A stretch of 8,236 nucleotides of DNA from DATEPR01 sp036503065. GTDB lineage: Bacteria; Actinomycetota; Actinomycetes; Mycobacteriales; Pseudonocardiaceae. The position numbers and the translations under genes are program-made. Under the pieces are notes generated by a model, which saw nothing but the letters and a program-made list of their open reading frames with translations, ran no database searches and was not told the origin of the DNA. Below are positions 5,727 through 8,236 of the stretch, one piece after another (the first letter of the stretch is position 1; every line of letters starts with the position of its first letter). The DNA is taken from assembly GCA_036503065.1 (NCBI GenBank), contig DASXXM010000416.1, positions 1-8,236 of the forward strand. The letters run 5' to 3'.

Positions 5727-6395
5727 GTGCGAGTGCTGGGCGTCGACCCGGGGTTGACGCGCTGCGGGCTCGGCGTGGTGGACGGCGGCGCCGGCCGCAC
5801 GGTGCGGTGCGTCGCGGTCGACGTGGTGCGCACCCCCGTCGAGGACGACCTGTCCCGGCGGCTGCTGCGGCTGGCCATCGAGGTCGAGCGGTGGCTGGAG
5901 GAGTATCGGCCGGACGTGGTGGCCATCGAGCGGGTGTTCAGCCAGTACAACGTGCGCACCGCGATGGGCACGGCGCAGGCAGGCGGCGTGGTCGCGCTGG
6001 CCGCCGCGCGCCGCGACCTGCCGGTCATGTTCCACACGCCCAGCGAGGTGAAGGCCGCCGTCACCGGCTCCGGCCGGGCGGACAAGGCCCAGGTGACCAC
6101 GATGGTGACCCGCCTGCTGAACCTGGCGGAACGACCGAGCCCCGCCGACGCGGCCGACGCCCTGGCCCTGGCCATCTGCCACCTCTGGCGGGCCCCCATG
6201 CGCGACCGCCTCGCCGAGGCGGAGGCACGGGCCAAGGAACTGGCCAAACACCACAAGGCACGCCTGGCAGCAGCCGCCAAAGGTGCGGCTGTGGCACGAG
6301 GTGCGGCTGTGGCACGAGATGCGGCTGTGGCACGAGATGCAGCTGTGGCACGAGATGCAGCTGTGGCGAAAGATGCGGGAGGGACCGCTCGGTGA
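5727..6395 (+). CDS. ruvC: Holliday junction resolvase RuvC with repeat-bearing C-terminal tail
   Basis: RuvC is the homodimeric endonuclease that cuts four-way junctions symmetrically, working with RuvAB. The RNase H-like core holds the four expected acidic catalytic residues: Asp7 (MRVLGVDPGLTRCG), Glu68 (VVAIERVFSQYNVRTAMGT), Asp141 and Asp144 (SPADAADALALAICH). GTG 5727 is chosen because AAGGAG (5715–5720) lies 6 nt upstream; GTG 5709 would overlap the SOS box. The product is 222 residues against about 160–190 for most RuvC. The excess is a tail after residue 155: a charged helix-like part (RDRLAEAEARAKELAKHHKA) and then five hexapeptide repeats, (G/D)AAVA(R/K), at 186–215. Repeat codons (GGT, GCA, CGA, GAT) are poor in third-position G/C, unlike the core. 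The stop overlaps ruvA in GTGA. Confidence 0.96.
   Translation: MRVLGVDPGLTRCGLGVVDGGAGRTVRCVAVDVVRTPVEDDLSRRLLRLAIEVERWLEEYRPDVVAIERVFSQYNVRTAMGTAQAGGVVALAAARRDLPVMFHTPSEVKAAVTGSGRADKAQVTTMVTRLLNLAERPSPADAADALALAICHLWRAPMRDRLAEAEARAKELAKHHKARLAAAAKGAAVARGAAVARDAAVARDAAVARDAAVAKDAGGTAR
6282..6371 (+). repeat. Five-copy 18-bp tandem repeat in the 3' end of ruvC
   Basis: Units start at 6282, 6300, 6318, 6336 and 6354; the first is GGTGCGGCTGTGGCACGA. Copies 1 and 2 are identical. Copy 3 changes GGT to GAT, copy 4 also GCG to GCA, and copy 5 ends GCGAAA. A sixth partial unit begins GATGCGG at 6372. The period is a multiple of three, so copy-number change keeps the reading frame and preserves the ruvA Shine-Dalgarno GGGAGGG (6377–6383) right after it. 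The near-identity and unusual codons suggest recent expansion by slippage or unequal recombination. Confidence 0.95.
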
Positions 6396-6985
6396 TCGCG
6401 TCGGTACGCGGCAAGGTGCTCGAGATCAGCCTGGACCACGCGGTGGTCGAGGTCGGGGGAGTGGGTCTGGAGGTCCGCACCACGCCGGCCACGCTGGCCA
6501 CCCTGCGTCGCGGCGAGGAGGCCAGGCTGACCACCGCGCTGGTGGTGCGCGAGGACTCGCTGACCCTGTTCGGCTTCGCGGACGGCCAGGCCAAGGACCT
6601 GTTCAGCCTGCTGCTGACCGTGTCCGGCATCGGACCCCGGCTCGCGCTGGCCACGCTGGCCGTTCTGGAGCCGGACGCGCTGCGGGTCGCCCTGGCCGAC
6701 GGCAACCTCACCGCCCTCACCCAGGTGCCCGGCATCGGCCGCAAGGGCGCCGAGCGCCTGGTCATCGAGCTGCGCGACAAGGTCGGCGCACTCCCCGGCC
6801 TGGCGAGCCCGGCCGATGGACCGGCAGGCGGCGTACGGACCGCCGTGGTCGATGCGCTGCTGGGCCTGGGCTTCCCGGCCAAGCAGGCGGAGCAGACGGT
6901 GGACGGCGTGCTGGCCGAGAACGGGGTGTCGGATACTGCCGGCGTGCTGCGGAAAGCCCTCACCACTCTCGGTCGCAAGCGGTGA
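6392..6985 (+). CDS. ruvA: Holliday junction branch-migration protein RuvA
   Basis: A 197-residue protein of normal RuvA length. RuvA tetramers hold the four-way junction in an open square and load the RuvB rings. Domain I (1–62) contains MIASVRGKVLE and REDSLTLFGF, with the acidic-pin residues Glu54 and Asp55. Domain II (about 66–135) carries two helix-hairpin-helix motifs, LTVSGIGPRLALATL (75–89) and QVPGIGRKGAERLVIEL (111–127). Domain III (about 148–197), which binds RuvB, includes VVDALLGLGFPAKQAEQTV. The start GTG overlaps the ruvC stop by 4 nt, and GGGAGGG (6377–6383) is 8 nt upstream. All expected motifs are intact. A 337-bp spacer, unusual for this operon, separates it from ruvB. Confidence 0.97.
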   Translation: MIASVRGKVLEISLDHAVVEVGGVGLEVRTTPATLATLRRGEEARLTTALVVREDSLTLFGFADGQAKDLFSLLLTVSGIGPRLALATLAVLEPDALRVALADGNLTALTQVPGIGRKGAERLVIELRDKVGALPGLASPADGPAGGVRTAVVDALLGLGFPAKQAEQTVDGVLAENGVSDTAGVLRKALTTLGRKR

Positions 6986-7058
6986 GTCGGGGTCGAGCAC
7001 CGGCGAGTCCGGGTCACGCGTCGGTGGATCGGCATCCGGCGGTTCGGGGTCGAGTCGG

Positions 7059-7130
7059 TTCGGATTGGACAGTGGGTTCGGGTCGGGTGGTCGGTTGGCT
7101 TCGGGTGGTGGGTTGGCGTCAGGTGGATCG
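7059..7130 (+). repeat. Degenerate 18-bp-period repeat between ruvA and ruvB
   Basis: Four consecutive 18-bp units can be laid out from 7059, 7077, 7095 and 7113, with about 12–14 of 18 bases shared between neighbours. The clearest pair is TTGGCTTCGGGTGG (7095) and TTGGCGTCAGGTGG (7113). In the frame shared with ruvB the units read FGLDSG, FGSGGR, LASGGG and LASGGS. The strand carries several GGG runs (7074–7087 and 7102–7111). It has the same period as the array in ruvC but an unrelated sequence. Confidence 0.5.
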
Positions 7131-7152
7131 GAAGCAGGCGGTGCGTCGAGGT

Positions 7153-7193
7153 CGCGGGAGATGGGGCGGTCGCGAGCCCGCGCTGTTTTTCTT
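7153..7193 (+). terminator. Possible intrinsic terminator between ruvA and ruvB
   Basis: CGCGGG (7153–7158) can pair with CCCGCG (7177–7182) across an 18-nt loop, followed after 3 nt by TTTTTCTT, the most obvious T-run in this G/C-rich window. The long loop and short stem make it a weak candidate. If functional it would partly uncouple ruvB from ruvCA. Confidence 0.3.
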
Positions 7194-7322
7194 CGCTCAA
7201 CGAACGGGACCGGGTGGTTTTCTCCCGACTTCGGCGATTCTCACCTGTTCGAGTGATCAGCACACCAGCCGGGTGGCCGGGGAACGCTTGCGCGACAAGG
7301 ACTTCCGCATCGGAGCGGGCCG

Positions 7323-8236
7323 ATGAACGCTGACGACGAGGATACCCTCTCGCCGGTCGCGAGGCCGTCCGAAAGCGACGTCGAGTCGACCCTTCGGCCG
7401 CGCAACCTGGCCGAGTTCGTCGGTCAGGCACGGGTGCGCGAACAGTTGTCGCTCGTGCTGGAAGGCGCGAAACGGCGCGGCAGCCCACCGGACCACGTGC
7501 TGTTGTCCGGCCCGCCCGGCCTCGGCAAGACCAGCCTCGCGCTGATCATCGGTGCCGAGCTGGGCACCGCCGTGCGCGTCACGTCCGGTCCGGCCCTGGA
7601 GCGCGCCGGTGACCTGGCCGCGATGCTCTCCAACCTGGTCGAGGGCGACGTCCTGTTCATCGACGAGATCCACCGCATCGCCCGCCCGGCCGAGGAGATG
7701 CTCTACCTGGCCATGGAGGACTTCCGGGTGGACGTCGTGGTCGGCAAGGGGCCGGGCGCGACCAGCATTCCGCTGGAGATCGCCCCGTTCACGCTGGTCG
7801 GCGCGACCACCCGGTCCGGCTCGCTGACCGGGCCGTTGCGCGACCGGTTCGGATTCACCGCGCACATGGAGTTCTACAGCCCGGCCGACCTGGAGCGGGT
7901 GCTGCGCCGATCGGCCGCCATTCTCGGCGTCGACCTGCGACCGGACGGGGCGACCGAGATCGCCCGGCGCTCCCGTGGCACGCCTCGGATCGCCAACCGG
8001 CTGCTGCGGCGCGTCCGTGACTTCGCCGAGGTCAGGGCGGACGGCGCGGTGAACCTGGCCGTGGCCGTGGCCGCGCTGAAGGTCTACGACGTGGACGACC
8101 TCGGCCTCGACCGGCTGGACCGCGCCGTGCTGTCCGCGCTGGTCCGCTCCTTCGGCGGCGGGCCGGTCGGCGTGTCGACGCTCGCCGTCGCGGTGGGGGA
8201 GGAGCCGACCACCGTGGAGGAGGTCTGCGAGCCCTA
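7323..8236 (+). CDS. ruvB: Holliday junction branch-migration ATPase RuvB, 3' end cut by window edge
   Basis: The first 304 codons of RuvB, the hexameric AAA+ motor that pulls DNA through the RuvA–junction complex; about 35–50 residues are missing at the C-terminus. Seen in order: TLRPRNLAEFVGQ (23–35), Walker A GPPGLGKT (63–70), Walker B LFIDEIHR (111–118), the EDFRVDVVVGKGP hairpin (132–144), sensor 1 ATTR (161–164), the arginine-finger segment GPLRDRFG (170–177), sensor 2 RGTPRIANRLLRRVRDFA (218–235) and the winged-helix domain, ending at EEPTTVEEVCEP. No stop occurs before the edge. The ATG at 7323 has GGAG (7312–7315) 7 nt upstream. Residues 1–22 form the usual variable acidic leader. 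It is separated from ruvA by 337 bp instead of the usual near-contiguity. Confidence 0.96.
   Translation, partial: MNADDEDTLSPVARPSESDVESTLRPRNLAEFVGQARVREQLSLVLEGAKRRGSPPDHVLLSGPPGLGKTSLALIIGAELGTAVRVTSGPALERAGDLAAMLSNLVEGDVLFIDEIHRIARPAEEMLYLAMEDFRVDVVVGKGPGATSIPLEIAPFTLVGATTRSGSLTGPLRDRFGFTAHMEFYSPADLERVLRRSAAILGVDLRPDGATEIARRSRGTPRIANRLLRRVRDFAEVRADGAVNLAVAVAALKVYDVDDLGLDRLDRAVLSALVRSFGGGPVGVSTLAVAVGEEPTTVEEVCEP

Larger units (their letters stand above)
6986..7322. other. 337-bp spacer between ruvA and ruvB with repeats and no convincing gene
   Basis: The first ~170 bp is G-rich, repeat-bearing DNA; it includes the near-repeats GGTGGATCGGCATCCGGCGG (7023–7042) and GGTGGATCGGAAGCAGGCGG (7122–7141). 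The frame shared with ruvB is open from inside ruvA to a TGA at 7254–7256 and would encode a Gly/Ser-rich low-complexity stretch. It has no ribosome site or conserved motif, so I do not call it a gene. A hairpin with a T-run lies at 7153–7193. The 7190–7260 part is less G/C-rich and could host a ruvB promoter, although no clear −35/−10 pair is seen. The ruvB Shine-Dalgarno GGAG is at 7312–7315. Confidence 0.7.

Noticed and set aside
6282..6371. CRISPR-like array or Chi-like sites
   Set aside because: The units are contiguous with no spacers, so it is not CRISPR. GCTGTGGC resembles but does not match E. coli Chi, and actinobacterial Chi signals are not known to be of that form.
5666..7000. Minus-strand open frame of 444 codons opposite ruvC and ruvA
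   Set aside because: The plus strand encodes RuvC and RuvA with all catalytic and DNA-binding motifs. The antisense product is repetitive and has no recognisable motif.
7074..7111. G-quadruplex in the ruvA–ruvB spacer
   Set aside because: Several GGG runs exist, but one loop is about 15 nt, so the canonical motif is not met. It is mentioned only as part of the G-rich repeat.
7234..7255. Second SOS box before ruvB (GTTCGA half-site near 7245)
   Set aside because: Only one half-site is present; the six bases at the expected partner position do not resemble TCGAAC.
6816..7256. Gly/Ser-rich open frame overlapping the end of ruvA
   Set aside because: There is no ribosome site, a low-complexity product and weak third-position bias. 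It is treated as a repeat-bearing spacer and not a gene.
6283..7326. Plus-strand open frame with an MRLWHE repeat, ending at the ruvB start
   Set aside because: The repeat peptide is the ruvC array read in another frame, and the rest overlaps ruvA out of frame. No ribosome site or conserved domain is seen.

Overview
The window is high-GC DNA (strong G/C bias at third codon positions, GTG starts, ATGA/GTGA gene overlaps) from an actinomycete. The pdxT–yebC–ruvC–ruvA–ruvB order is the usual actinobacterial arrangement. The style of the accessory genes suggests a filamentous actinomycete such as a member of the Pseudonocardiales, but that placement is inference. The window cuts a gene at each end: an acetyltransferase at the left edge (C-terminus missing) and ruvB at the right edge (C-terminus missing).

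Left part (1–1424, minus strand): a three-gene set read right to left. It holds an XRE-type repressor with a C-terminal cupin domain, then two tandemly duplicated RimJ/RimL-type GNAT acetyltransferases. The genes are nearly contiguous (9-nt gap, then a 16-nt overlap), so they are probably one transcript. Divergent from it (1491–2461, plus strand) is an AzlC/AzlD pair, predicted to export branched-chain or other amino acids. The short divergent region carries three 18-bp inverted-repeat sites of the form CGTTCR-N6-CGAACG (one perfect, one near-perfect, one degenerate). These are the best operator candidates for the XRE regulator.

Middle part (2515–5685, plus strand): pdxT, the glutaminase subunit of PLP synthase, with no pdxS next to it in this window. 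A 73-nt repeat-like spacer follows, then yebC, a conserved translation or regulatory factor. Next come three accessory genes: a six-helix Pr6Pr-type membrane protein, a DUF4262 protein and a single-domain GNAT. These separate yebC from the ruv genes.

Right part (5699–8236, plus strand): the Holliday-junction resolution genes ruvC (resolvase), ruvA (junction-binding) and ruvB (AAA+ motor, partial). A near-consensus actinobacterial LexA/SOS box lies just upstream of ruvC and supports DNA-damage induction. The operon has two unusual traits. RuvC ends in five near-perfect 18-bp repeats encoding (G/D)AAVA(R/K), with codon use unlike the rest of the gene. RuvA and ruvB, normally abutting, are separated by a 337-bp spacer that contains a second, degenerate 18-bp-period G/S-coding repeat and a hairpin followed by a T-run.

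No tRNA, rRNA, CRISPR array, insertion sequence or clear new defence or mobile system was seen. The most interesting material is the repeat architecture around ruvA and the palindromic operator cluster.
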